A stretch of 13,614 nucleotides of DNA from an uncultured Eubacteriales bacterium (GCA_934444895.1 CAKSDA010000037.1:1-13614); one strand, 5' to 3'; positions 5,990-13,493 are shown, numbered from the stretch's first letter. The notes: a model not told the origin generated them from the letters alone. Numbers and translations are program-made.

Positions 5990-6385
5990 ATGGAAGAGGC
6001 GCTTAAAACAAAATTCTGCAAACACTGTGGAGCCCAAATAGCATATGACGCAGTAATTTGCACAGCCTGTGGCCGACAGGTTGAAGAAATCGAGGCAAAG
6101 GGTGCAAATCAACCGATTATTGAGATTAATAATTCAAACGCAAATGCAAATGTAAACCAAAATACGAATGCAAATGTTAACGCAAATGCGGTTGGCGGAA
6201 GGCTTTGCAACAAATGGGTTTCTTTATGCCTATGTATTTTCTTAGGCCTCTTTGGCGCTCATAAATTCTATGAGGGTAAAAGCGGTATGGGCATAGTATA
6301 TTTGATTACATTTGGCTTTTTTGGTATTGGGGTGCTTATTGATATATTTTCAATTCTTTCAAAACCAAATCCGTATTATGCGTAA
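5990..6385 (+). CDS. Zinc-ribbon and TM2 domain membrane protein
   Basis: A 131-residue protein in three parts. A zinc ribbon uses Cys10, Cys13, Cys24 and Cys27 (CKHC and CTAC). An Asn-rich linker (about 47-66) repeats NANANV/NANVNANA-type units. A TM2 domain (about 74-124) has two membrane helices around a GLFGAHKFYEGKSGMGIVYL turn, the typical G-x-H-x-F-Y signature. The protein is probably in the cytoplasmic membrane with the ribbon inside; the cellular role of bacterial TM2 proteins is not established. ATG 5990 is preceded by AAAAGGAGGG (5974-5983, six-base spacer). An in-frame ATG at 5969 lies within operator O2 and has no ribosome binding site. Control by the divergent small XRE protein is inferred from O1 and O2. 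Confidence 0.9.
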   Translation: MEEALKTKFCKHCGAQIAYDAVICTACGRQVEEIEAKGANQPIIEINNSNANANVNQNTNANVNANAVGGRLCNKWVSLCLCIFLGLFGAHKFYEGKSGMGIVYLITFGFFGIGVLIDIFSILSKPNPYYA

Positions 6386-6390
6386 TAAAA

Positions 6391-6430
6391 AATTTTGTAT
6401 GCAATTTTCGCACTTTTTGCATACAAAATT
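6391..6430. terminator. Terminator-like hairpin after the TM2 gene
   Basis: AATTTTGTATGCAA (6391-6404) pairs perfectly with TTGCATACAAAATT (6417-6430), loop 12 bases. The strong T run follows only on the minus-strand side, so on the plus strand it may act mainly as a 3' stabilising stem. Confidence 0.6.
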
Positions 6431-6547
6431 AATATAAATTCCGCTGATATTAAAAATCTTATATTTAAATCGCTTATTTTTAAACACCATATAAAATAAG
6501 AAATATGATCTTTTCAACTTTTTTGTTCAAAATTTGTTAATATTTTA

Positions 6548-6576
6548 TTGACAGTAATTGTCACTTCATATATAAT
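6548..6576 (+). promoter_or_regulatory. Consensus promoter with TGACA/TGTCA palindrome
   Basis: TTGACA (6548-6553), 17-base spacer, TATAAT (6571-6576), both boxes perfect. The palindrome TGACA-GTAAT-TGTCA (6549-6563) covers the -35 box. Its arms are the same as those of O1 and O2 but four bases closer together, so the same small XRE repressor may or may not read it. The ATG of the zinc-ribbon gene is at 6622. Confidence 0.85.
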
Positions 6577-6621
6577 TATACATGTCGAGTATCGGCGATT
6601 TATATAAGGAGGCGACAATTT

Positions 6622-6954
6622 ATGAAATTTTGTCAAAAGTGCGGAAAAGAAATCATGGAAGAAGCAAAAATTTGCCCTAACTGCGGATGCAGCGTTGAAC
6701 CGGAGGAGGAGAAAAAAGCTGCAACAGGCGGAGACGACGGATTAGCCGTTGCCAGTAAAGTATTCCTCATAATAAGTTGTGTTGTGCAGGGATGTTTTTT
6801 GATTCCCCTTGCTTGGTGCTTACCTATTACAATTTCTATCTGCAATAAAATGAAGAGGAACGAACCGGTAGGAACCGGCCTTAAAGTTTGCGCATTATTG
6901 TTTGTAAACCTTATTGCAGGAATTCTCCTGCTTTGTCGTTCTGACGACCAATAA
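6622..6954 (+). CDS. Zinc-ribbon domain membrane protein
   Basis: A 110-residue protein. An N-terminal zinc ribbon has FCQKCGKEI and ICPNCGCSV, giving Cys4, Cys7, Cys18 and Cys21 as ligands. An acidic linker (25-40) follows, then hydrophobic segments at about 45-72 and 86-104 separated by a basic KMKRNEPVG loop. It resembles the many short zinc-ribbon membrane proteins of Clostridia and is similar in plan to its TM2 neighbour, but the TM2 signature itself is not present. Function unknown. AAGGAGG at 6606-6612 supports ATG 6622. The perfect promoter with a TGACA/TGTCA palindrome suggests control together with the TM2 gene, and a strong terminator follows. Confidence 0.85.
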   Translation: MKFCQKCGKEIMEEAKICPNCGCSVEPEEEKKAATGGDDGLAVASKVFLIISCVVQGCFLIPLAWCLPITISICNKMKRNEPVGTGLKVCALLFVNLIAGILLLCRSDDQ

Positions 6955-6985
6955 ACCGGCAAAAAAGTTAACAGTGTTATATTTA

Positions 6986-7027
6986 GGCGGCGAGGAATAC
7001 CGTATGGATTCCATCGCCGCCTTTTTT
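6986..7027 (+). terminator. Strong intrinsic terminator of the zinc-ribbon gene
   Basis: GGCGGCGA (6986-6993) pairs with TCGCCGCC (7014-7021), continued inward by GGAAT (6994-6998) with ATTCC (7008-7012) after one bulged A, then TTTTTT (7022-7027). Confidence 0.92.
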
Positions 7028-7129
7028 ATGCGTGTTTTTAATAAAATCGCTAATCCGCTGTAGCGCTATAGAAAGTTTTACCTAAAAACTTCGAAATAAA
7101 TTTTCAAAAAATGTTTTTTGCCAAGCATT

Positions 7130-7624
7130 TTATTTGTATTGAAGAACCTTTATTACATCTCCGGTATTTGCGTTAACCCATATTCCGATTTGGGTTTTTA
7201 TTTCGGGATCACAATCTTTTAAATTCAGATTTTTGAATATAATATCATAAAAGGTTACACCATCTCTTTTATCAATTTCACAGGTGTAGTTGTTAAGAGC
7301 ATTGGCGGTTATTATCAATTTAAATTCGCTTTCATGTTTTTTCGCCTCTTTAAAGGCTATTTTAACAGCCTCGTTTTTGCCAACCGCATAATGTTCGTTA
7401 GCGGTTGAAACTGTACTGCTTTCAGATTCATAATCGGTCCCGGATGTACTGTTTTGTTTGGCGAAATTTATGTTGCTGCTTTCAATTTTTTGACTTGCAG
7501 GACTTATGCCGCTTTTTTTAATATTGCTTTTATCGGCATATGATGGGCTGTTTTCGGCAGTGTTTGAACATCCGGCAGAAAAAAGCAAAATAAGAATGGA
7601 TATTAATAAAAATACTTTTTTCAT
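7130..7624 (-). CDS. Secreted lipoprotein, possibly PepSY-like
   Basis: A 164-residue protein with a lipoprotein signal peptide: MKKVFLLISILILLFSAGCS, where Cys19 would be lipidated and the box SAGC is slightly off the usual L-x-G/A-C. A Ser/Asn-rich disordered linker covers about 20-78. The C-terminal half (80-164) has a helix with AVKIAFKEAKKH, strands YTCEIDKRDGVTFYDIIF, and an ending IGIWVNANTGDVIKVLQ that recalls PepSY-type domains (V-x-A-x-T-G-x-V), found in protease propeptides and cell-wall-associated lipoproteins. Placement in PepSY is tentative. The start is 7624, with GGGAGG eight bases upstream on the minus strand; an earlier in-frame ATG at 7672 would put 16 residues before the signal peptide and is rejected. 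It would be held on the outer face of the membrane. Confidence 0.82.
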   Translation of the reverse strand: MKKVFLLISILILLFSAGCSNTAENSPSYADKSNIKKSGISPASQKIESSNINFAKQNSTSGTDYESESSTVSTANEHYAVGKNEAVKIAFKEAKKHESEFKLIITANALNNYTCEIDKRDGVTFYDIIFKNLNLKDCDPEIKTQIGIWVNANTGDVIKVLQYK

Positions 7625-7693
7625 AAGGCAAACCTCCCTGTTAATATTAGGTTGGCGATAATAGGCACCCACACCTTTTAAAACGCCGAATTT

Positions 7694-7740
7694 GCGGTTT
7701 TTGTTTGTCCTTTTATTTTACTGATTATAACAAAAACCGC
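7694..7740. repeat. 12-bp perfect inverted repeat around the lipoprotein promoter
   Basis: GCGGTTTTTGTT (7694-7705) and AACAAAAACCGC (7729-7740), separated by 23 bases. One arm touches the -10/spacer of the minus-strand promoter, the other lies about 12-23 bases into the transcript. It may be an operator pair rather than a terminator, because no T tract follows on either side. Confidence 0.6.
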
Positions 7741-7752
7741 ATGGATTGTAAA
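7724..7752 (-). promoter_or_regulatory. Promoter of the lipoprotein gene
   Basis: Read on the minus strand: TTTACA (7752-7747), 17-base spacer, TATAAT (7729-7724). Five of six and six of six matches to consensus. The 5' leader would be about 93 bases. Confidence 0.7.
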
Positions 7753-7953
7753 GCACAGGGCAATCAGTGGATTTAAGCATCGGATGGACTTTGCGAGCTC
7801 TGCACCGACCGGGGGGATTAACAGTATGGTTTTCGCCGCTTACCCGGCGTTTGCGTTTTTTAAAAGTTTTGCAGAAAAAACAACGGCTAAATAGTTAAAG
7901 CAAATACTAATAAAAAATTAAAAGCGGGGAATAATGATTATCGGTGATATATA

Positions 7954-8631
7954 ATGTTAAAGGTTATTTTCAGAACACTGATTATGTATATTTTCGTAAG
8001 CATAGGCGTCAGGCTTATGGGCAAACGCCAGATAGGCGATATGCAGCCCACGGAACTTGTTGTAACCCTTCTTATTTCGGAAATTGCCGCTATACCGCTT
8101 CAAGATGTTTCTCAGCCGGTAAGCGTAGGTCTCACGGCAATTTTTGTTTTGGTTTTTTTAGAGATAATCGCTTCGGTAGCGGTAATGAAAAATCTTCATT
8201 TAAGAAGAATCTTCAGCGGCAAGGCTGTTGTTATTATTAAAAACGGAAAAATTAATCAAAAGGCAATGAAAAGTGTGCGAATGACGGTTTTGGACCTTAT
8301 TGAAATGCTGCGTATGCAGGGGTATTTTGATATAGAAGAAGTGGAGAGCGCAATTTTGGAGGTCAACGGAAATCTCAGCGTGCGGCAAAAACCATCGGAC
8401 GCCCCGGCCGTTGCAAAGGATTTGGGAATTAACCCTAAAGACGAAGGACTTTCAATGACCGTCATAAGCGACGGTAAAATTATAGATTCCTCCCTTACTC
8501 TTTTGGGACTGAGCCGAAACGATATATACTCGGCTTTAAATGAAAAATCACTTAAAGAAAAGGATATTTTTCTTATGACCCTTAATCGGAATCAAAACGG
8601 GGTTATAATAAAAAAGGAGAGGGATAAATGA
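7954..8631 (+). CDS. DUF421 domain membrane protein (YetF-like)
   Basis: A 225-residue protein with the DUF421 signature GVRLMGKRQIGDMQPTELVV (18-37) followed by LLISEIAAIPL (39-49). Three hydrophobic segments at about 4-22, 33-49 and 58-78 lead to a cytoplasmic C-terminal domain (90-210), where GKAVVIIKNGKI, MTVLDLIEMLRMQGYFDIEEV and AILEVNGNLSV (133-143) follow the YetF pattern. In Bacillus, members of this family are linked to spore coat, germination or membrane functions, but no biochemical activity can be assigned here. ATG 7954 has GGTGA six bases upstream. Its stop overlaps the next gene by four bases (ATGA), so the two are one operon. The stretch 7753-7953 before it holds no convincing promoter or gene. 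Confidence 0.92.
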   Translation: MLKVIFRTLIMYIFVSIGVRLMGKRQIGDMQPTELVVTLLISEIAAIPLQDVSQPVSVGLTAIFVLVFLEIIASVAVMKNLHLRRIFSGKAVVIIKNGKINQKAMKSVRMTVLDLIEMLRMQGYFDIEEVESAILEVNGNLSVRQKPSDAPAVAKDLGINPKDEGLSMTVISDGKIIDSSLTLLGLSRNDIYSALNEKSLKEKDIFLMTLNRNQNGVIIKKERDK

Positions 8632-8996
8632 AAAGGCTTATAATCGCCGGAGTAATACTTTTATGTATTGCGGGACTTAATGCTTTGGCCATGGTTACTG
8701 TTAATGAAAGCACCGAAAAAGCACTCAAAATGGTAAAAAATGTTGAGACGGCTACTGCCGATAACAGACCGGAGCAGGCAAAAAGGCTTAAGGATTTTTG
8801 GCAGGATACCTCCGAAAAACTTTCGGTTTTTGTTAACCATAACGATGTTGACGAAATAGGAAGAATTACCGAAAAGATGATTGTGGCTGCAGAAACAAAT
8901 AATGAATCGGACCTTAAGTGTTTTGCAGGTGAAATAAAATATATTTTGGAAAATATTAATGAAGAGGAAAAACTAACGGTTTTTTCAATTATGTAG
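8628..8996 (+). CDS. DUF4363 family protein
   Basis: A 122-residue protein with one N-terminal membrane helix (about 3-22, RLIIAGVILLCIAGLNALAM) and a helical extracytoplasmic or peripheral remainder. The helix-rich body with DFWQDTSEKLSVFVNHNDVD (about 61-80) is characteristic of DUF4363, a family that in Clostridia is often found next to DUF421, as here. The ATGA overlap (8628-8631) with the DUF421 gene, and AAAGGAGAG about seven bases upstream of its ATG, point to coupled translation and a shared membrane complex. Molecular role unknown. Confidence 0.85.
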   Translation: MKRLIIAGVILLCIAGLNALAMVTVNESTEKALKMVKNVETATADNRPEQAKRLKDFWQDTSEKLSVFVNHNDVDEIGRITEKMIVAAETNNESDLKCFAGEIKYILENINEEEKLTVFSIM

Positions 8997-8997
8997 C

Positions 8998-9046
8998 AAA
9001 AATTCCGCTTATTAGTTATTAAGGGCTATTATGAGCGGAATTTTTT
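8998..9046 (+). terminator. Intrinsic terminator of the DUF421/DUF4363 operon
   Basis: AAAAATTCCGCT (8998-9009) pairs with AGCGGAATTTTT (9034-9045), extended inward by a T-G, A-T and T-A pair; six T's at 9041-9046. MITE copy 2 begins seven bases after it. Confidence 0.85.
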
Positions 9047-9052
9047 ATTTGC

Positions 9053-9332
9053 TTAGGCAAGCAGGGATAAGACGAACCTGCCCAAAACAGTGATCTTTAG
9101 GCATTTTTAGGCTTGTCGTCTTTTGGGGGCGGTTAGCCTTGCGGCATCCTCCGCACCCAAAACTGCCTTAAATTTCATCCGTTTTGGGTCGAAGATTTTT
9201 TAAACTGATATATTTTTTACAGGGCGAGGCAAAAACACAGGTAATCCTAGCGGATTACCGAGTATTTTAACAAATGCCATGTGAAAAATTAGCGTTTAAA
9301 AAACAGATTCGGATTTATCACTGTTTGCCTAA
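9053..9332 (+). mobile_element. MITE-like element, copy 2 (280 bp)
   Basis: Same orientation as copy 1 and near-identical along its whole length. Differences are a G for A in the left terminus (CAAGCAG), one transition near 9094, and a short divergent patch near 9121-9133 that destroys the GCAAGGC/GCCTTGC hairpin seen in copy 1; the last roughly 190 bases appear identical. The GGTAATCC/GGATTACC hairpin (9240-9247, 9252-9259) is kept. The insertion lies between a terminator and the leader of the glm operon, where it should do little harm. Confidence 0.85.
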
Positions 9333-9545
9333 GGCATTAGCGCAGCAGGTTCGATAAGGCGCTTTAAAATCAAAAATATATAAATGTAAAATTTTGTGCT
9401 TTATTGTCAAATAAGCTGAAATAATGCAGTATATATGGTTTTTGCTTTTAAAAATTTAAAAAAGAAAATTCAAGTTGCGTCAAAAAAACCTTTGTTTAGA
9501 GCCAATGCAACCACAGGGTTACAAAAAAACGAAAACTTTAATTGC

Positions 9546-9574
9546 TTGACAAAGACCTTGTTAATACTTAATAT
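9546..9574 (+). promoter_or_regulatory. Candidate promoter of the glm operon
   Basis: TTGACA (9546-9551), 17-base spacer, TAATAT (9569-9574), a four-of-six -10. The leader would be about 115 bases. Confidence 0.55.
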
Positions 9575-9682
9575 ATGTTTTGGCGGCTATAAAAGCGGCA
9601 CCGAAAATTTTAATACAAAGCAAAAAAGTCAAATGTAAAGTTTAAAAATTCAGTAAAATGTTTAAGCATTAAAAACTTTGTT

Positions 9683-9691
9683 AGAGGAGGG
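9683..9691 (+). promoter_or_regulatory. Ribosome binding site deciding the TTG start at 9698
   Basis: AGAGGAGGG with a six-base spacer to TTG 9698. It fixes the N-terminus of the protein before the helix-turn-helix and so shows that this domain is translated as part of the enzyme. Confidence 0.85.
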
Positions 9692-9697
9692 CTTTTC

Positions 9698-11344
9698 TTG
9701 ACACTGGGTCAAAAAATAGCAATTTTAAGAACTTCATCGGAACTTTCACAGGAACAGCTTGCAAATAAGCTGGATGTTTCAAGACAGTCGGTTTCAAAAT
9801 GGGAATCGGATCAGTCACTTCCGGAAATAGGAAAAATTATTATGCTGGCTGAATTGTTCAACATAACAACCGACGATTTGTTAAGGCACGAAATTCCTTT
9901 GGAACCGAACTACACAGAGCCTCTTTTCCGCCCTGAAGAAACAAAGCAGTATAACAGAAAATATTTTGGAACCGACGGATTCAGGGGAGAAGCAAATACG
10001 GTTTTAACAGCAGATCACGCATTTAAAATAGGAAGATTTTTAGGATGGTACTTTTCTAACCCCCTTTCAGGGTGCAAAAAAACAAACCACCGCACAAGAA
10101 TAGTTGTGGGAAAGGATACCCGCCGTTCAAGCTATATGTTTGAATATGCCATAGTTGCCGGCCTTACATCTTCCGGCGCCGACGCATATTTGCTCCATGT
10201 TACCACAACGCCCAGCGTTGCATATGTGGTTCGCCAGGATAAATTTGACTGCGGAATTATGATATCCGCTTCGCATAATCCTTATTACGACAACGGAATT
10301 AAACTGGTTAACGGTTCCGGAGAAAAAATGGATGACGATACCCTGGCTTTGATTGAATATTATATCGACGGAAAACTTGACGCGCTTGACAGAACCGAGG
10401 ATCTGCCTTTGGCCAAAAGAGAAAACATCGGTCGCACTGTAGATTATGTTTCCGGACGAAACAGATATTTAAGCTTTTTAATATCGGTAGCGGCAAATTC
10501 TTACAGGGGACTCCACATTGCGCTTGACTGCGCGAACGGTTCCGCATGGATGATAGCAAAGGCGGTTTTTGACGCTCTGGGAGCAAACACCGATGTAATT
10601 CACGCCGAACCGGACGGAACGAACATTAATTTAAATGCCGGATCTACCCATATTGGAGACCTTAGAAAATATGTTAAGGAAAATCATTGTGATATGGGAT
10701 TTGCCTTTGACGGAGATGCAGACAGATGTATGGCTGTGGACGAAAAGGGCAACATAATAAGCGGAGATCACGTTTTATATATTTTCAGTCAGAGATTTAA
10801 AAAGCAGGGAATGCTTAAAAACAATTGCGTTGTTACAACAGTTATGTCCAATATGGGGCTTTTAAAGGCTTTGGATAAAGCCGATACATCTTATATAATA
10901 ACCACAGTAGGAGACCGCTATGTTCTTGACGCTATGGTCAAAAACGATTGCAGCATAGGAGGAGAGCCCAGCGGACACACCATTTTAAGAAAATACGCTT
11001 CAACCGGAGACGGCATTTTAACTGCCATTATGCTTACCGAAACGGTAGTGGAAAGCAAACTCCCTCTAAGCAAGCTTGCAGAGCCCGTAGTAATGTTCCC
11101 TCAAACAATAATTAATGTTCCGGTTACAGACAAGGCCGCCGCACACAGCGATAAAACGGTTTTGGCGGAACTTGAAAAGATTGAAAAAGAGATGGGCGAC
11201 AACGGCCGTATTCTGCTTAGGGAGAGCGGAACAGAGCCGATTTTAAGAATAATGGCAGAATACAGCAATCAAAAGCAGTGTGAAGCATATGCCGCAAGAC
11301 TGGAAGATGTTATAAAAAAATGCGGATATGTTGTTAAGGGATAG
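9698..11344 (+). CDS. glmM: XRE-HTH / phosphoglucosamine mutase fusion (GlmM)
   Basis: A 548-residue protein, about 100 longer than a normal GlmM. Residues 4-63 are a Cro/CI-type helix-turn-helix (IAILRTSSELSQEQLANKLD, SVSKWESDQSLP, DDLLRHE); 64-87 are a linker; the mutase begins at KYFGTDGFRGEAN (88-100). The phosphoserine loop is SASHNPYYDNGIKL with Ser192; the metal loop is DGDADR (338-343); the sugar loop is GGEPSGH (421-427), where GlmM usually has GGEQSGH; the phosphate loop is RESGTEPILRIM (508-519). GlmM converts glucosamine-6-phosphate to glucosamine-1-phosphate for UDP-GlcNAc and peptidoglycan. glmS follows after 18 bases, supporting this over phosphomannomutase. No ATG with a ribosome binding site lies between the two domains; an in-frame TTG at 9899 is only weakly preceded by AAGG. 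The HTH may bind DNA as a regulator; that is inference. Confidence 0.93.
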   Translation: MTLGQKIAILRTSSELSQEQLANKLDVSRQSVSKWESDQSLPEIGKIIMLAELFNITTDDLLRHEIPLEPNYTEPLFRPEETKQYNRKYFGTDGFRGEANTVLTADHAFKIGRFLGWYFSNPLSGCKKTNHRTRIVVGKDTRRSSYMFEYAIVAGLTSSGADAYLLHVTTTPSVAYVVRQDKFDCGIMISASHNPYYDNGIKLVNGSGEKMDDDTLALIEYYIDGKLDALDRTEDLPLAKRENIGRTVDYVSGRNRYLSFLISVAANSYRGLHIALDCANGSAWMIAKAVFDALGANTDVIHAEPDGTNINLNAGSTHIGDLRKYVKENHCDMGFAFDGDADRCMAVDEKGNIISGDHVLYIFSQRFKKQGMLKNNCVVTTVMSNMGLLKALDKADTSYIITTVGDRYVLDAMVKNDCSIGGEPSGHTILRKYASTGDGILTAIMLTETVVESKLPLSKLAEPVVMFPQTIINVPVTDKAAAHSDKTVLAELEKIEKEMGDNGRILLRESGTEPILRIMAEYSNQKQCEAYAARLEDVIKKCGYVVKG

Positions 11345-11362
11345 TCACAGGAGGATAAACAT

Positions 11363-13192
11363 ATGTGTGGAATAGTTGGATTTACAGGCAAAAGACCCGC
11401 GGCACCGTATCTGCTTGAAGGTCTTGAAAAGTTAGAATATCGCGGATATGATTCTGCCGGGGTTGCACTTATGGGCGAAGACGGCCTCTCTGTTACCAAA
11501 TTTAAGGGTCGCCTTAAAATCCTTTCGGATTATATGAACGGTGGACTTGATTATCCCCAACAAACCGGAATCGGACATACGCGCTGGGCCACTCATGGCA
11601 AGCCCAGTGATGAAAACTCCCATCCGCATACGAGTTTCGGCGGAAAGTTTGCAGTTGTGCACAACGGCATTATCGAAAACTATCTTTCTCTTAAAAATGA
11701 CCTTGAGGCAAAAGGAATAAAGTTTGTTTCACAAACCGACACCGAAGTAATTGCCCATTTGCTTGAAGCAAATTATAGCGGAGATTTTTTTGAGGCAGTA
11801 AAAAACACCGTTAAAATGTTACAGGGATCATATGCTCTCGGAATAATCTGCACCGATTTCCCAAATGAAATATTTGCGGTAAGAAATGCAAGTCCGCTTA
11901 TAATAGGCGTTTGCGAAGAGGGAAACTTTATTGCTTCCGATATTCCGGCGGTTTTACCTCATACAAGAAAGGTAATTCAGCTTTTGGATAACGAAATGGC
12001 AAGAATTACTAAGGACAATGTTGTGGTCTGGGATGAAAACTTAAACATAACGCAAAAACCGATCAGAACTATAGAATGGGATGTTGACGCGGCTGAAAAG
12101 GGCGGATATGATCATTTTATGTTAAAGGAAATAATGGAGCAGCCCAAGGCCGTTTCAAATGCGGTTCTCACCAGAATAAACAACAGTGACGAAATAGTTC
12201 CGGACGGTATAAATTTCACAAAGGAAGAGCTTGAAAATATAAACAAGATATATGTTATCGCATGCGGCTCTGCATATCATGCCGGAGTTGTAGGAAAGTA
12301 TTATATAGAAAGCCTTGTAGGTATTCCGGTGGAAGTGGATTATGCTTCCGAATTTCGTTACCGCGATCCGCTTGTGGACGAGCACACTCTGGCTATAGTT
12401 ATAAGCCAGTCCGGCGAAACTGCTGATACACTTGCGGGGCTTAGGGAGGCAAAGTCAAAAGGAGCCAGAATCCTTTCTATTGTTAATGTTGTGGGAAGCA
12501 CCATTGCGGGAGAAAGTGACGATGTGCTTTATACTATGGCAGGGCCTGAAATTGCTGTTGCAACAACAAAAGGGTATACAACCCAGGTTGCAATGATATA
12601 CCTGCTCGGCGTTTATATGGCAAAAAAGCTTGAAAAAATTTCACCGGAGGTTGCGGCGGAATATATAGATTATCTTAAAAATCTGCCAAACGATATTGAA
12701 AAGGGTCTTGAAAATATTGATTATATAAAAGATATAGCGCGCCGCTGTACCGATATAAAGGATGTCTTCTTTATAGGGCGCAATGTGGACTACGCAATCT
12801 GCCTTGAGGCATCTCTTAAACTTAAAGAGATAAGCTATATCCATTCCGAAGCCTATGCGGCCGGCGAACTTAAACACGGAACAATTTCTCTTATAGAGGA
12901 CGGAACCTTTGTTATTGCCATAGCCTGCAATGAAAGACTTGCCCAAAAAACAAGATCCAATATTAAGGAAGTCAAGGCAAGAGGAGCTCATGTATTGGTT
13001 GTTACAAAGGAAAAGCATAAAAATGAATTTTCAGAGGCTGACGAAATGCTTATCGTTCCGGATGCGCCTGAAATCTTCTCCGCCGTTTCCGAAATTGTGC
13101 CGCTTCAGATTTTGTCATATTATATCGCACTGTACAGAGACTGCGATATAGATAAACCCAGAAATCTGGCAAAGAGCGTTACGGTTGAATAA
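11363..13192 (+). CDS. glmS: Glutamine-fructose-6-phosphate aminotransferase (isomerizing)
   Basis: A 609-residue protein, the standard GlmS length. It makes glucosamine-6-phosphate from fructose-6-phosphate and glutamine, the first step of amino-sugar synthesis. The N-terminal glutaminase starts MCGIVGF with nucleophile Cys2, followed by GHTRWATHG (71-79), VHNGIIENY (99-107) and SQTDTEVIAH (123-132). The first SIS domain has IACGSAYHAG (299-308), ISQSGETADT (347-356) and TTKGYTTQV (401-409). The second has FFIGRNVDYAICLEASLKLK (469-488) and ELKHGTISLIEDG (502-514), with Glu489 and His505. The C-terminus is KPRNLAKSVTVE with the conserved Lys604. All key residues are present. AGGAGG lies about eight bases before ATG 11363. 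It is the second gene of a two-gene operon, and there is no room for a glmS ribozyme between the genes. Confidence 0.98.
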   Translation: MCGIVGFTGKRPAAPYLLEGLEKLEYRGYDSAGVALMGEDGLSVTKFKGRLKILSDYMNGGLDYPQQTGIGHTRWATHGKPSDENSHPHTSFGGKFAVVHNGIIENYLSLKNDLEAKGIKFVSQTDTEVIAHLLEANYSGDFFEAVKNTVKMLQGSYALGIICTDFPNEIFAVRNASPLIIGVCEEGNFIASDIPAVLPHTRKVIQLLDNEMARITKDNVVVWDENLNITQKPIRTIEWDVDAAEKGGYDHFMLKEIMEQPKAVSNAVLTRINNSDEIVPDGINFTKEELENINKIYVIACGSAYHAGVVGKYYIESLVGIPVEVDYASEFRYRDPLVDEHTLAIVISQSGETADTLAGLREAKSKGARILSIVNVVGSTIAGESDDVLYTMAGPEIAVATTKGYTTQVAMIYLLGVYMAKKLEKISPEVAAEYIDYLKNLPNDIEKGLENIDYIKDIARRCTDIKDVFFIGRNVDYAICLEASLKLKEISYIHSEAYAAGELKHGTISLIEDGTFVIAIACNERLAQKTRSNIKEVKARGAHVLVVTKEKHKNEFSEADEMLIVPDAPEIFSAVSEIVPLQILSYYIALYRDCDIDKPRNLAKSVTVE

Positions 13193-13216
13193 AGCCGGTT
13201 TTACAGTAATTTTTCT

Positions 13217-13259
13217 ATCCCGGAGTTTGTGGATAAATCCGCAAACTCCGGGATTTTTT
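13217..13259 (+). terminator. Strong intrinsic terminator of the glm operon
   Basis: ATCCCGGAGTTTG (13217-13229) pairs perfectly with CAAACTCCGGGAT (13242-13254). The loop itself contains GGAT-AA-ATCC, so the stem can extend further. A run of T's (13254-13259) follows. Confidence 0.95.
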
Positions 13260-13260
13260 G

Positions 13261-13493
13261 TGCCCGGACATATTGCTTTTTAAGGCATATCGCCTTTTTG
13301 TTTTTTAAAACACAATTTTTTATATTTTACGGCAAAGTGTTTTTGCACCGGCCTTTAAAAACTCACTTTTAATGGTTAAATACTTTTGCATTGGTGTTTT
13401 AAAGCGCAAAGGTTTATTAGTTTTTAAGTAACAAAGCTTTGTATCAACATAATAATAAGGGCTGCCCCATAATATTAATTAATAGGTTAATTT
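13261..13493. other. Non-coding AT-rich stretch
   Basis: A minor AAGGC/GCCTT hairpin followed by T's (13282-13303) is the only structure noted. No gene, RNA or promoter is supportable. Confidence 0.5.

Larger units (their letters stand above)
9333..9697. other. Leader region of the glm operon
   Basis: AT-rich, with the glm promoter and ribosome binding site. AGCGC (9339-9343) with GCGCT (9359-9363) forms a weak stem. No glmS ribozyme core, T-box or other known riboswitch is recognised, and the 67-codon frame at 9435-9638 has no ribosome binding site or family likeness. Confidence 0.5.

Noticed and set aside
7934..7954. Six-codon upstream frame overlapping the DUF421 start (TAATG)
   Set aside because: Preceded by GCGGGGA, so it could be translated, but it is too short to separate from chance without conservation.
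9339..9363. glmS ribozyme remnant suggested by AGCGC...GCGCT
   Set aside because: Only a five-base stem; none of the conserved ribozyme core or pseudoknot strands follow.
9435..9638. A 67-codon frame upstream of glmM
   Set aside because: Lys/Asn-rich translation of AT-rich DNA, no ribosome binding site, overlaps the glm promoter.
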